Assembly: GCA_016934955.1 (NCBI GenBank)
Contig: JAFGRY010000027.1
Span: 1-64,000 of the forward strand
DNA length: 64,000 nucleotides
Source of the DNA: a bacterium
Lineage (GTDB): Bacteria; Zhuqueibacterota; QNDG01; JAGLOF01
Reading direction: 5' to 3'
In this document: piece by piece, positions 26,961-36,726 of the stretch
Layout: every line of letters begins with the position of its first letter
Position numbering within the stretch: position 1 is the stretch's first letter
The notes under the pieces: model-generated
Database searches by the model: none
Told to the model about the DNA's origin: nothing
Seen by the model: only the letters and a program-made list of their open reading frames with translations
Program-made: the position numbers and the translations under genes

Positions 26961-28469
26961 CTATTGCAGCAAGATCATTTTTCTGGCATGTGACCATGTG
27001 CCGGCGGCAGTCGCTGCCTCCACCCGGTAGCAGTACACTCCTGCTGGAACCCGTTTCCCGTCACGGTCCCGGCCGTCCCACTGCACCGTGTGGTTCCCCG
27101 GCGATACGGCGGTCTCTGTGCAGCGCATTACCTCTACACCCCGCAGATTAAAAATCGAGATCGTGACATCCGCGCTTGAGGAGACCTGGTACGGAATAAG
27201 TGTCGAGGGATTGAACGGATTCGGATAGTTCTGCCCCAGGATGAAGGCGGCGGGAGGTGGAGAAAACGGGTCATCCCCGACACTGGTGGGAGAGGGTGAA
27301 ATGAAAATGCCGTAAACATCGCCCTCGGTCAGCTCTATATCCTCGCGGGAATGGATGACGATCGCGACTCTGTTCAGACCCGCCACGAAATGTGTGCCGT
27401 CGAACAATTTGACGCCGCCGATGGGAATTTTACTATTGAGCGGCGCAGCTATGGTAAATTCATCTCCGATTGCATTGCCGCTGGTGTCGAAATATCTTCC
27501 CCGTAAAAAAATCTGTTGAGTCAGATAGCTGTAAAAGTGGTGGTAGGTGACCAGATAGGCGCTGCCGTCAAAGGCTGAAAATCCGAAATTGTAATTCCCG
27601 TTGTCTGCAATGGTGATGCGTTCCTGCACCTGGCGGGCGGGAGTGACGAAGCGCCCGTACACGTGCCAGATGTCATTGCCGGCATCCACTTCATCGCTGA
27701 AAATTACCAGATAGCGGGTGCCGTCCCAGGTGACCGATACCGGATTGTCGCTGTTGTAGGAACTGCCGTCAATGACGATATTGCCGCCGACGGTTCCGTT
27801 GCCGGTGAAGAACTGGCCGTTTATGGAGGGTGTGTTCTGTCCGCCGCCGCGCCATGCTGCAAGGAAAGAGGTACCGTCGAATGCGAGTCCGCCGTCCAGG
27901 AATCCTTCACTCTGGCTTAGCTGAACGGGTTCTCCGGCAACACCTGACGGGCTGATGAATCTTGCGTAAATCAGGCGGGCGTTCCCGGGGGGTGTCAGCG
28001 TGTCCTCGTACACAACACAGTATGATCCGCCCGCGAAGATCAGGGAGTTGTTGCCGATCCACCCGTAGGATGCGATGAGAAACGGGTCTCCCGCCGGAGA
28101 TCCGTTCGCTGACAGAAAGCTGCCCCAGAGGCGTGTCTCGAAGTCGTTCCAGCAGATGAGAAATCGGCTGCCGTCAAAAGCGGCCAGCGCCGACTCCTGG
28201 ACGCCGGTTCCCAGATATATCCTTTCTCCGATCAGGCTGCCTGTGTTTGACACCATCTGAACGGTCAGTGAATGGCTGCCTTTGTCATCCCCGACAATGG
28301 GAATCAGATAGGCGCTGCCGGTACAGGCCGCGGAGTTCGCATAGCAGGTATCGGGCCCCGTCGCAATGGGGAACTCGGTGATGGTCTGGGCCCCGGCGGT
28401 CAGCAGCGTAAACAGGAGCGCAATGCCCAGCATCGGGGCGGTGCTGTTAAGCGAAGATTGTGTGTGCAT
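26961..28469 (-). CDS. Exported repeat protein with T9SS sorting domain
   Basis: The 502-residue protein begins with a signal segment ('GIALLFTLLTAGAQ') at ATG 28469. The middle contains six similar blades ('AFDGSRFLICWND', 'AFDGTSFLAAWRG', 'TWDGTRYLVIFSDE', 'AFDGSAYLVTYHH', 'LFDGTHFVAGLN'), a propeller-like repeat set. The C-terminus from about residue 415 ('FILGQNYPNPFNPSTLIPYQV' region through 'KMILLQ') is a type A T9SS sorting domain. It is a surface or released protein of unknown ligand. Its own promoter is visible 70-100 bases upstream. Confidence 0.85.
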   Translation of the reverse strand: MHTQSSLNSTAPMLGIALLFTLLTAGAQTITEFPIATGPDTCYANSAACTGSAYLIPIVGDDKGSHSLTVQMVSNTGSLIGERIYLGTGVQESALAAFDGSRFLICWNDFETRLWGSFLSANGSPAGDPFLIASYGWIGNNSLIFAGGSYCVVYEDTLTPPGNARLIYARFISPSGVAGEPVQLSQSEGFLDGGLAFDGTSFLAAWRGGGQNTPSINGQFFTGNGTVGGNIVIDGSSYNSDNPVSVTWDGTRYLVIFSDEVDAGNDIWHVYGRFVTPARQVQERITIADNGNYNFGFSAFDGSAYLVTYHHFYSYLTQQIFLRGRYFDTSGNAIGDEFTIAAPLNSKIPIGGVKLFDGTHFVAGLNRVAIVIHSREDIELTEGDVYGIFISPSPTSVGDDPFSPPPAAFILGQNYPNPFNPSTLIPYQVSSSADVTISIFNLRGVEVMRCTETAVSPGNHTVQWDGRDRDGKRVPAGVYCYRVEAATAAGTWSHARKMILLQ

Positions 28470-28540
28470 GTTTTTCTCTTGTCTGCATGTTCTTATTGTG
28501 CGGTCGGCAGGGTGTTGTGGACCGCTGGTGAAATCCAGCA

Positions 28541-28569
28541 AGTATACATCAGGAACCGGAATTTGTCAA
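28541..28569 (-). promoter_or_regulatory. Strong sigma70-like promoter for the T9SS gene at 26961-28469
   Basis: On the minus strand TTGACA (28569-28564) and TATACT (28546-28541) are exactly 17 bases apart, near-consensus, giving a leader of about 65 bases to ATG 28469. Confidence 0.8.
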
Positions 28570-28738
28570 TATAAATTATAAACGACGCGGAAGGATACAT
28601 TGTTCCCAGCGGAACTATAAGAGATGCATCCTGCAGGGAGCTTATCGCTGCAGGGCCGGCAGCGGTTCCCAGGCCGATCCCAATAGCACTATTGTTTCGA
28701 ATAGCAGTCATTGAAGTTATTACTGGTGCAGAGTATGC

Positions 28739-28767
28739 TTGCTTTTGTTATTTTCCGTCTGTATACT
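28739..28767 (+). promoter_or_regulatory. Promoter for the barrel/coiled-coil operon
   Basis: TTGCTT (28739-28744) and TATACT (28762-28767), 17 bases apart, precede ATG 28842 by about 75 bases. A CCTGCAG/CTGCAGG dyad lies in the upstream part of this 372-base divergent region; nothing else was recognised there. Confidence 0.6.
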
Positions 28768-28841
28768 GATGTACATTATATTTTTCCTCCCAACAACACT
28801 GTCAGCAATGCAGCAACCGCTATGGTTAGATGGAGAATGCC

Positions 28842-31007
28842 ATGTGTATGGTTCACAGGTGTTTTTATCAGCTGCTGTGCTCGGTAATAATCATGTACGG
28901 ATCAGCCGCCGCAAAAGGAATCGGCAGGGAATCATTTTCCTTTCCTGCCGGGGCGGGTACAGTACAGGCTGCCGATGACACAGCGGATACGGGAGTCGTG
29001 ACCAGGCTTGCCAAACTGCAGAGACAGATCACAACGCAGTCCCTGGCGATGCTGGGATTGATAAGGCAGATGGATCCCGTAGAAGTGAAGGCTGGAAGCA
29101 TGCGGATTGACCGGGCGGTGGTGATGACCAGCAGCTGTCCTGTGTATGAAATTATGGATATGGAAAGTCGGGTCATTCATCATACGATAATCCAGGAAAC
29201 AATGCAGTTTCTGGAACAGAGGGACGGTCTCTCAAAGGTTCGTTTGCCTGACGGGCGCGAGGGATGGGTGGATTCACGATGTATTCAGGTGTACACCGAT
29301 TTCGAGGGAGGATATCAGATCCATTACCCGGGTGTGCGGAATTCCGAGATCCCGGCCTATATCCGCACGCTTACCGAAATGATGAACTCTCTTGCGGTCA
29401 TGAAAAATAAAACCGATACCATCCTGCGAGAATCGGCGGGAGCGCTCACCCGGCAGGATGTCCGGATCGTGGACAGTCTGCGTGTGTCGATTGACAAATC
29501 ATTCGGTTACGCCCAGCGGTTTTTTTATCAGTACATCAATAACAGATCGGCTGATACATGGTACCGTATCAATCTGACCGACCGGATGCATGCCCGGGGC
29601 GAACTGTCGCTGGGATATGGAAAGTATACAACACTCTATCTGGCTAACGACGATGCTGTTGAAGGATCACTTTCAGGGGCACTCAGACTCAACGGAACTC
29701 TTGATGCGGGTCCCAATACGAAAATTAATGCCGGATTTGGGCAGCGTAAAGAAGTGCTGAAAACACCATTCAGCGCTTCTGAACTCTATACGGAACTTGA
29801 ATCGAAAATAAATCAAAGGTTCAACATCTCTACCGGTCTGTATCTGGATACATACCGGGACCCGGATATTGAAAAGAATTCTTATAACCGTTTTTCCTGG
29901 AGGAATCAGGGTGAGTATCGGATTTCAAGGCGGGACAATTTCAGGATTCACTACGTTTTGTTAAAACATCTGTATACTGAGGAAGACAGTACCGGTTACA
30001 CGGACCACACAATAAACGCACAGATTTCAAGACGGTTCGATACCGGCGATCGACTGCTTCTGGAGCTTCGCTCCCGCCTGGAAACGAGTGAGTCGTCATA
30101 TCACCGGTTTTCCAATATGGCCCCCGCCATCACGTATGAAGGACCGGTAAGGGCCCGTCTTTCTTTTGAAAATCATCGCTATGAAATGATCGATTTCAAG
30201 AGTTACCGGAGGCTTGAAGCAGCAGTTGATGGAACGGTACTTCTCGGTACCTGGAACATCAGAAGCGATATAGCAGCAGTAGTGAAAACATATCCGGAAA
30301 ACAATATAAATGATTATCTGCAGATACACGGCCGAATGAGCATGAACCGGCGGTCCGGAGCAACGCTTTCACTGGTTCCGTCGATGTATACTACGCTGTT
30401 CACGCACCTGCCCGAGAACAGCAATACGGATTTCCGTATGGATGTGACCACAAACGGTACCGGTATCAGACAGAGCTGGTCGCTGTTTTTTAAATACTGG
30501 CATGATCCCGGCAATCCGGATAAGGATCAGCCGGTAAAACCCCATTCTCTCGATTTCTATGGACGATTGCTGTTTCCAGTGCAAGGATTGTTCGTCGGGC
30601 CGGCTGTGGGAGTGAGGGCTGTGATTTCCAGGGCAGACGGATTCGAGTTCCTGAAGGAGGATGGAGATGTGATTCGGACCGGATTGCATGTGAATGGATC
30701 CCTGCCGGTTCTAGACAAGGGACGGGTCGCGTTCAATGCCATGTATGAGTACGGTTTTGTGTCCGGCACTGAATTTGAAGTCGATGAGGCCGGGGAGATT
30801 GAATGGGGCGATTACTACCGACGGCATCCGGTCACATTTCAGATGAATCTTGACTTTTCCCGGCCGGTATCGGAAATAATGGAAGTGTTCGCGAGAGTCG
30901 ATATGCATATTATCAGCACAGACATTTCTGCGATATCAGGGCGCAATCCTGTATCAGGAAACCGGCGATTTCAGGTCCTGGCCGGTATCCGGTACATTTA
31001 TAATTAA
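28842..31007 (+). CDS. Exported SH3-like plus probable outer-membrane beta-barrel protein
   Basis: The start at ATG 28842 (SD GGAGA, spacing 6) gives a 721-residue product with a signal peptide ('LLCSVIIMYGSAAA'). Residues about 85-150 include an SH3-like piece ('LSKVRLPDGREGWVDSRC'), then a helical linker. From about residue 235 there are many alternating beta strands ('RGELSLGYGKYTTLYLAN', 'FRIHYVLLKHLYTEED', 'DRLLLELRSRLETSESSY'), and the protein ends '..LAGIRYIYN', close to the aromatic C-terminus of outer-membrane barrels. It lies 11 bases upstream of the giant coiled-coil gene, so both are one unit. No family is recognised; a transport, assembly or anchoring role is plausible. Confidence 0.7.
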   Translation: MCMVHRCFYQLLCSVIIMYGSAAAKGIGRESFSFPAGAGTVQAADDTADTGVVTRLAKLQRQITTQSLAMLGLIRQMDPVEVKAGSMRIDRAVVMTSSCPVYEIMDMESRVIHHTIIQETMQFLEQRDGLSKVRLPDGREGWVDSRCIQVYTDFEGGYQIHYPGVRNSEIPAYIRTLTEMMNSLAVMKNKTDTILRESAGALTRQDVRIVDSLRVSIDKSFGYAQRFFYQYINNRSADTWYRINLTDRMHARGELSLGYGKYTTLYLANDDAVEGSLSGALRLNGTLDAGPNTKINAGFGQRKEVLKTPFSASELYTELESKINQRFNISTGLYLDTYRDPDIEKNSYNRFSWRNQGEYRISRRDNFRIHYVLLKHLYTEEDSTGYTDHTINAQISRRFDTGDRLLLELRSRLETSESSYHRFSNMAPAITYEGPVRARLSFENHRYEMIDFKSYRRLEAAVDGTVLLGTWNIRSDIAAVVKTYPENNINDYLQIHGRMSMNRRSGATLSLVPSMYTTLFTHLPENSNTDFRMDVTTNGTGIRQSWSLFFKYWHDPGNPDKDQPVKPHSLDFYGRLLFPVQGLFVGPAVGVRAVISRADGFEFLKEDGDVIRTGLHVNGSLPVLDKGRVAFNAMYEYGFVSGTEFEVDEAGEIEWGDYYRRHPVTFQMNLDFSRPVSEIMEVFARVDMHIISTDISAISGRNPVSGNRRFQVLAGIRYIYN

Positions 31008-31018
31008 AGGATAGAGCT

Positions 31019-34000
31019 ATGAAAATATCCGTCGTATCATATCTTGTTCTCTGCCTGCTGGCTGCTTTCCCTTCTGCCGGGAGAAGTCAGGTGAACCTGC
31101 AATCGGAGAATGATCAGCTTGTTTTGGAAGAAGCGCGCAAGCAGCTGATCGGCGCACTTCGTACTGAATGGAAGGACAGTGACGGCCAGGATAAATTTCC
31201 CCGGTTGATTCAGAAAATAGAAGAATTCGATGCGCAGAAGTTCGGCGAATTTTTGGGCAGTGTCGCCGGGCATGATTACAATGCTGCGTTCAACAGCCTG
31301 GGTGAAATGGGTGCAAATTACTTTCTGTCGGATTTTAAAGATTATCTGAAAAAGCATATACAGGGAGATGATCCGATCATTGAATTTTTAAATTACATAC
31401 CTGCAAACGGCTCTCAGGCACGTGATATCATGAGAAAACTCATGAATGGTGAATACGAGGGGGCGTACGGCAGCTTCAAGCAGATGATCAGAACTGAGGG
31501 AACCGCAGTCGGGCAGAATATCAGCGAGAAGGCTGTGGAAGAGATGATCAACTGGGTGTTCGGAAGTCTGGAAGTGAGTCCCGGATCCTATTTTATAAAG
31601 ATCGTTAAATTTGAAATGTGGGCCCTGGATGTGTTTTCCCGGGGAGTCGAACAGTATCTCGACCAGCATCATATCGACACTTATATACAGCTTCGCCGGA
31701 CATTGTCCCCTTCTGAATCGTTCAACCGTTTGGAGGGTGTCACCAGAGGGGCGTTGACTTTGACCAGATTGGAACAGCACTACCGTAACTCCTATGAAGG
31801 GCAGCAGGCATATGACAAGAAAATGAGCGAGTTGTGGCGGCGGCAGGAGCAGATACTTGCCCGCACCAGAGATCTGATGCAACAGCAGATAGATGACATG
31901 ATGCGGGCATTCAGTAAAGTCAACAATCAGTTACTCAAGGATATCGTTGAGGCCTATACCGAGGCGAAAGCGGATCATACAATCATTCTGAGGCTGAACA
32001 GCGATCTCGGCACACTCCATATACGGTTAAAGACCGCACAGAAAGTAAAGGACCGCACCGGGCTCGACGAGATCGCCCTTGATCCGGCTACCGTGGGCGA
32101 GGCAGAGAAGGCGTGGACAAATCTCCAGAATTTTTTCAAGGCCGATGCGGTGCAGCCTGAACATCTGGAAGCGGACACCAAAAAAGCCGCCGAAAGCATT
32201 GCTCTTCTCATGGAAAACAAGCAGCGTCTGGCGGCAATGCTTCTTGATATCCGCACCCAGGGGAATGTGCTGATTGCTGAAACGGAAGCAGTGTTGCAAC
32301 TGGCTGAATCAGATAAAGATGCTGTCGTGGAGAAAGCACGCCGGATTCGGGACGATATCACAGAGTTGATGAGTAAATACGAGGGAACCTGGCAGAATAC
32401 AATTGAAGTGAGCCGAAGGCTTGTGGAGGAAATCAGGATTCTGCAGCAGCAATCGGATGCAGTGGTTCGCATGCTGACATTACTGGAACAGCAGGGTCAG
32501 GATCTCTCTGCCTTGACGCGGGAATTGGGGCAATACAGTGAAAACAATGCTGACTGGGGGCTTGCACTGGATAGAACCTGGTCTTCGTTTCAGGCAGTGT
32601 GCGGTCAGCTGCGGGCTCTTCTTTCCCTGTCTGACAAAAACGATCTGGAAATTTACAAAGATGGCGAATTTTATTATCAGGATGCAAGGACTTCGTTCAG
32701 TATGAACAACACGCTGCTCGCCTCGCTCAATGAGACGGTTGGCGGATTAAAAGCACAGCATACAAACAGGGAGCAGCTTCGGCAGCGATACTTGTCCTGG
32801 CGTCTTTCTGTATCTGCAGGTGATCGGATCAATCCGGACAGGGAAGAGAAAGCACTAACTCGTCTTGATGAAAAATACAGCGAGTATATCGACAAATTGC
32901 GGCTCCTGCTGGAAAGGCTTTTAACCGGAACCGGTCTGCAGGACGAGAAACCGTCCGGGGAGCAGATCGGGGAAGCAGCACGTCTTCTAGAGGAAGCTGT
33001 GGATATCGCCGCTGCAATGTCTGAAGAAACCAACGGCTCACTGGTGCCGGCAGTGGAACAACTTCGAGCCACGCACCTGCGTTTGGGTAAACAGCTTGCC
33101 GCCCTGGCGCCTTTGGAAACAGGGCTTGATCAGCTGCTCGCCAGAGGGCAGGAATATTCACGATCCGTGTCGCAGGTGACGTTCGATATGCAGAATGATA
33201 TCGATCTGGCCGGGAATAATATCGATGAAATGGAGCGGTACCGAGGCGGTATCGCCTCTATCAGGAATCTGCTGGAATCGAATCTCGCACGGATCGAATC
33301 AATTGAAACAGCGGCGGATTGTCAGGCACTTGTTGACCTGGCAGGCGAGATGCTCAATGACGCAAAAAGCCGACAGCAACATATCGGGCCGCTGGCTGCC
33401 GAGATTTCAGCGGTGCAGAGCACCTGGAAGGAGAAAGCGGGATTCGATGAGACGGCCCGGTTGCATAAGGATATCAGGGTGTTTCTCGATGCGGTGACAT
33501 CACCGGCAGGTCACAGCAGTGAAACAGTATCTCTCGAGACAGCGGCCGATCTGACAGGCGAATATACGGCGGGCGATTTTATTTCAGCAGGAAATACCAT
33601 CGCCAGCGCAGCTGCTGATATTATTGAGGCAGCCCCCGGCGGTCTCGCCCTTCTACGGAAAATGAATATCATCCTCGAGCCTCTGGGTGATACACCCGAA
33701 ACCGTGCAGCTCAAGACCCGTGCGGCGAAGACCCGGGAAATTATCGAGCGCTATACGAGGGAGGCCGATGAAGCGGTGAAGGAAGCGCGCACACTAGTCA
33801 GTGAATCCGAGGCGAGGCTTCAGCGGCTTGAGGCACTCGTAAACACTTTGACATCCGCCCGAATCTCTTTGCGCCAGGTGATGGAAGCAGATGCCAACAT
33901 GCGCAATATTTCCCTTCTGTTCGCCCGTGCCGAAGAGGCCGCGACCATTGTTACCGGTGCGAATCTCGATGTGCAGACAATGGCCAGCCATATTATTTAT

Positions 34001-34951
34001 ATCAGGAGCTTCTGTGACCGAGCCTTTACCGGAGATGGAGAAGGAGGCGACCTGCAGGATGCAATCGATGAATTGAAAAACGAACAGGGACAGTTTGATG
34101 GATGTTCCCAGGAGCAGATGATTGCCATTATCGAACGTTTCAAGCAGCAGTATTACCAGTATTCTACAGGAATCTCCAAGTTCAAGGCCTATGTAACGTC
34201 ATTTAACAAGCAGGTTGATGATCAGATTTCAGACCTCAGCAGCGATGGTTTTGCCGCATACTGCTATTCTGCAGCGGTGAGGATCGCCGGGGAAATGCGA
34301 ACGGTATATGATGCTCTGCAGATGACACGAGCGGAACTGCTTGCCATGGAGCAGCTGTGCCCCCAGTTTTCGCATCTCCCCGGAGAATTTGGTATCACCA
34401 TGGCTGATATACTGGCTGCCGACAAGAGTCCTGAACAGTTCCTTGCGGATTTGGCTGATATGCTCAGCCGGCTGAAGGAAAACGGCTGCGATGAAGAAGA
34501 GATTATCCTGCTTGGTGATTCACAGCTTCCCTCCGACATGGACCCTGAAGCGTTTTCGCAAGGGGGGAGTATGAGTGAAGTAGCCGGTGACGGCATAGAC
34601 AATGACGGCAACAGTTTGCTTGATGAGAACGTCGTGGCGCTTTCCGGGTACAATATCACAATAATCGTCACTGATAACGGCCCTGAACAGGATGATGTGT
34701 TCGGCCTGTACGTAAGCAGGAACGGGTATCGTGGTGCGACCCCCGAGGGCGGCACGAAGTCGTACGGACTGAATCTTTTGCCGGGTGACTACACGGCAAC
34801 AGTGACGACGTTTAAATCGAAATCAGGAGCCGGGACATTTGCGATGATCATTCTTCAGGATGGCGACTATCTGACCGGATTGGCGGGCTACATAAATGAG
34901 GGTTCCAGTGCGACACTGCGATTCAGGGTGAAGGGCAAGAATGAGGAGTGA
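31019..34951 (+). CDS. Giant exported coiled-coil protein (1310 residues)
   Basis: The protein begins with a signal peptide ('VLCLLAAFPSAGRSQ'). It is almost entirely alpha-helical, with long stretches rich in Glu, Lys, Ala, Leu and Gln that show heptad character ('EQILARTRDLMQQQIDDMM', 'KARRIRDDITELMSKYEGTW', 'RLQRLEALVNTLTSARISL'), roughly residues 40-1150. The C-terminal about 130 residues change style: a calcium-loop-like 'GDGIDNDGNSLLDENV' and a beta-rich end ('NITIIVTDNGPEQDDVFGLYV', 'SATLRFRVKGKNEE'). It should be a long extracellular or periplasmic fibre with a compact tip. AAAGGA precedes the ATG. It follows the barrel gene by 11 bases, so the two are likely a functional pair. No family is recognised. 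Confidence 0.72.
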   Translation: MKISVVSYLVLCLLAAFPSAGRSQVNLQSENDQLVLEEARKQLIGALRTEWKDSDGQDKFPRLIQKIEEFDAQKFGEFLGSVAGHDYNAAFNSLGEMGANYFLSDFKDYLKKHIQGDDPIIEFLNYIPANGSQARDIMRKLMNGEYEGAYGSFKQMIRTEGTAVGQNISEKAVEEMINWVFGSLEVSPGSYFIKIVKFEMWALDVFSRGVEQYLDQHHIDTYIQLRRTLSPSESFNRLEGVTRGALTLTRLEQHYRNSYEGQQAYDKKMSELWRRQEQILARTRDLMQQQIDDMMRAFSKVNNQLLKDIVEAYTEAKADHTIILRLNSDLGTLHIRLKTAQKVKDRTGLDEIALDPATVGEAEKAWTNLQNFFKADAVQPEHLEADTKKAAESIALLMENKQRLAAMLLDIRTQGNVLIAETEAVLQLAESDKDAVVEKARRIRDDITELMSKYEGTWQNTIEVSRRLVEEIRILQQQSDAVVRMLTLLEQQGQDLSALTRELGQYSENNADWGLALDRTWSSFQAVCGQLRALLSLSDKNDLEIYKDGEFYYQDARTSFSMNNTLLASLNETVGGLKAQHTNREQLRQRYLSWRLSVSAGDRINPDREEKALTRLDEKYSEYIDKLRLLLERLLTGTGLQDEKPSGEQIGEAARLLEEAVDIAAAMSEETNGSLVPAVEQLRATHLRLGKQLAALAPLETGLDQLLARGQEYSRSVSQVTFDMQNDIDLAGNNIDEMERYRGGIASIRNLLESNLARIESIETAADCQALVDLAGEMLNDAKSRQQHIGPLAAEISAVQSTWKEKAGFDETARLHKDIRVFLDAVTSPAGHSSETVSLETAADLTGEYTAGDFISAGNTIASAAADIIEAAPGGLALLRKMNIILEPLGDTPETVQLKTRAAKTREIIERYTREADEAVKEARTLVSESEARLQRLEALVNTLTSARISLRQVMEADANMRNISLLFARAEEAATIVTGANLDVQTMASHIIYIRSFCDRAFTGDGEGGDLQDAIDELKNEQGQFDGCSQEQMIAIIERFKQQYYQYSTGISKFKAYVTSFNKQVDDQISDLSSDGFAAYCYSAAVRIAGEMRTVYDALQMTRAELLAMEQLCPQFSHLPGEFGITMADILAADKSPEQFLADLADMLSRLKENGCDEEEIILLGDSQLPSDMDPEAFSQGGSMSEVAGDGIDNDGNSLLDENVVALSGYNITIIVTDNGPEQDDVFGLYVSRNGYRGATPEGGTKSYGLNLLPGDYTATVTTFKSKSGAGTFAMIILQDGDYLTGLAGYINEGSSATLRFRVKGKNEE

Positions 34952-34992
34952 TGTACGGTGTGGAACTCCTCTCACGGGAAAAAACGTAATAA

Positions 34993-35319
34993 AACAATTG
35001 CCGAAAACAATTATGCAAAGGGGCTGGATATGAAATACGCTTTATTTCCCATTCCGACTACCCCTGGTACCGGCTGCGGGGGGAACACCCGGATGTGTAT
35101 GAAAATCCGATCGATCCGGCGCCTGATCCCGATGCGTTTTTTCACGTGAAAATAGTGCTTGAAAAACCGATGATTCGCGTGTATGTTAATGATACGCCGG
35201 AGCCCTGCCTCACCGTTGAGGAACTGGCACAGAGAACCGGCGGCTGGGTGGGATTCTGGAAAGGGAACAAATCGGCCGGCAGCTTTGCCAATCTGCGGGT
35301 CCTGCTCTCCAACCCGTAA
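34993..35319 (+). pseudogene. Remnant of a concanavalin/LamG-type carbohydrate-binding protein
   Basis: In this frame, open since a TAA just upstream, the translation runs '..YEIRFISHSDYPWYRLRGEHPDVYEN' to '..GGWVGFWKGNKSAGSFANL'. It resembles the C-terminal two thirds of LamG-type concanavalin domains ('W..RL..E.P.VYE....VRIVV....VYVN'). No start codon or N-terminal half is present, so it is a 5'-deleted fragment. A GTG at 35095 could start a short peptide but would lack the fold. Confidence 0.6.
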
Positions 35320-35369
35320 CAGCATACAGCGGTGCCGGTCGCGCCGGAAAAAACAGGATAGTGCCTGCT

Positions 35370-35801
35370 ATGATGAAAGCGGAACTGATTGAGCGACGAG
35401 TAGAAGCATACTTCAGAGATGACGATGAAACCTGCGCCGTGACGATTCTCAAGATCCTGTCCGAGCTGTTCGAGACGCACCTGGACGGACAGGTGTTTGC
35501 CGCCGCAACCGGTATGCACGGCGCTGGTGAGTACGGCGCCCAGTGCGGCCTGCTGGAAGGGATGCTCATGTTTCTCGGCATCTACGGACACACCAACGGG
35601 ATTCCGGAAGAGTATATTATTCAGAGCTGCCGGGAGTATGCCGGCTTGTTCGATAAAGAGTTCGGCAGCCTGCTCTGCAGCGTCCTGCGCCCGGAAGGAT
35701 TCGCGGCGGACAATCCGCCCCATATCTGTGAACCGCTGACAAAACGAGCGGTCCTCCATGCGGCGGAGTATCTTGAGAGTGTCAGGGATGTGTTTGTATA
35801 A
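35370..35801 (+). CDS. C_GCAxxG_C_C-family protein
   Basis: The 143-residue product follows the putative redox-active C_GCAxxG_C_C family layout: a short N-terminal helix, 'AAATGMHGAGEYGAQCGLLEGMLMFLGIYG' in the middle, and late cysteines ('CREYAG', 'LLCSVLRPEGF', 'ICEPL'). Members are thought to carry a redox or metal site, but the reaction is unknown. Start ATG 35370 is followed by a second ATG; the SD is weak. It lies downstream of the LamG remnant and upstream of the next gene by 187 bases. Confidence 0.75.
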   Translation: MMKAELIERRVEAYFRDDDETCAVTILKILSELFETHLDGQVFAAATGMHGAGEYGAQCGLLEGMLMFLGIYGHTNGIPEEYIIQSCREYAGLFDKEFGSLLCSVLRPEGFAADNPPHICEPLTKRAVLHAAEYLESVRDVFV

Positions 35802-35988
35802 ATCCGGAGGCCGGAGACAGGGAGCCGGATACGGATTACCACTGCGATTTCCGACTGAAACCAGTCTCATCAGAGAAGACAGAGTAACGCGAGCGATCAG
35901 CAGGTATCCTGATTTCCAGGGTTGACTTTCTAAATTAAAATTCATATCATTTTATACTTCCTTCGATTTGAACTTACCCGGAGCTTTC

Positions 35989-36540
35989 ATGCAGATTAAA
36001 GGAACCGCTGTCGCTTCCATTGTGCCCTTTATCCAGAAAAAATTTCCCGACAGATACTACGAATGGCTGCAGGCGCTGACACCGAAATCGCGTGGCATTT
36101 TTGAAGGAGTGCTGCTTGCCTCCAGCTGGTACCCGCTGCAGGAGGCGCTGATCGAACCGACCGAGAAAATGTGTGAGCTGTTCTTCGGCGGCAGTGATCA
36201 GGGGGCCTGGGCAGGCGGAGAGTTCAGCGCGGAGCACGGGCTGAAAGGAGTGCTGAAATTTTTTATCAAGGCCGGGTCACCCCAGTTCATCATCAAGCGG
36301 GCCACGGCTATCTTCACCAGCTATTACCGACCGGGTAAAATAGAGGTGCTGGACACTTCGGCTTCGCACGCCCGGCTTAAAATCAGCGAATTTACCGAGT
36401 GCAATACGCTGATCGAATGCAGGATCGCCGGCTGGATGCGTCAGGCGCTTCGCATCTGCGGCTGCAGTGATCCGGATGTACAGATAGAGCAATCAGCGGC
36501 ATCCGGAGCCGACCATACGATCATTGCCTGCTCCTGGTAG
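35989..36540 (+). CDS. Unknown 183-residue cytoplasmic protein
   Basis: The ATG at 35989 follows GGAG at 5-6 bases; an upstream in-frame ATG at 35968 lacks an SD. The product starts 'MQIKGTAVASIVPFIQKKFP' and contains 'FEGVLLASSWYPLQEALIEPT' and 'GVLKFFIKAGSPQFIIKRATAIFTSYYRPGKI', a pattern reminiscent of DUF2378 (myxobacterial TIGR02265-like) or heme-NO-binding-like proteins. I regard that as a weak guess. Two cysteines occur near 'RICGCSD'. No signal or membrane segment is visible. Confidence 0.7.
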   Translation: MQIKGTAVASIVPFIQKKFPDRYYEWLQALTPKSRGIFEGVLLASSWYPLQEALIEPTEKMCELFFGGSDQGAWAGGEFSAEHGLKGVLKFFIKAGSPQFIIKRATAIFTSYYRPGKIEVLDTSASHARLKISEFTECNTLIECRIAGWMRQALRICGCSDPDVQIEQSAASGADHTIIACSW

Positions 36541-36726
36541 GCGTTACTCAATACGTTGTCCTCATACAGCGACTGCCGTTCCGTACGGTGTTCCGGAACG
36601 ATACGCCTTTCTGTTCTCCTCTGCTGCCCAGAATGTTTCTGGACAAGTCTTCTGGATGCCCACCTGTTTCAGTGCAGGCACAGTGCCTCTCTTTCCGTAC
36701 AAAAAAGTATAACAGAGGAGTCCATC

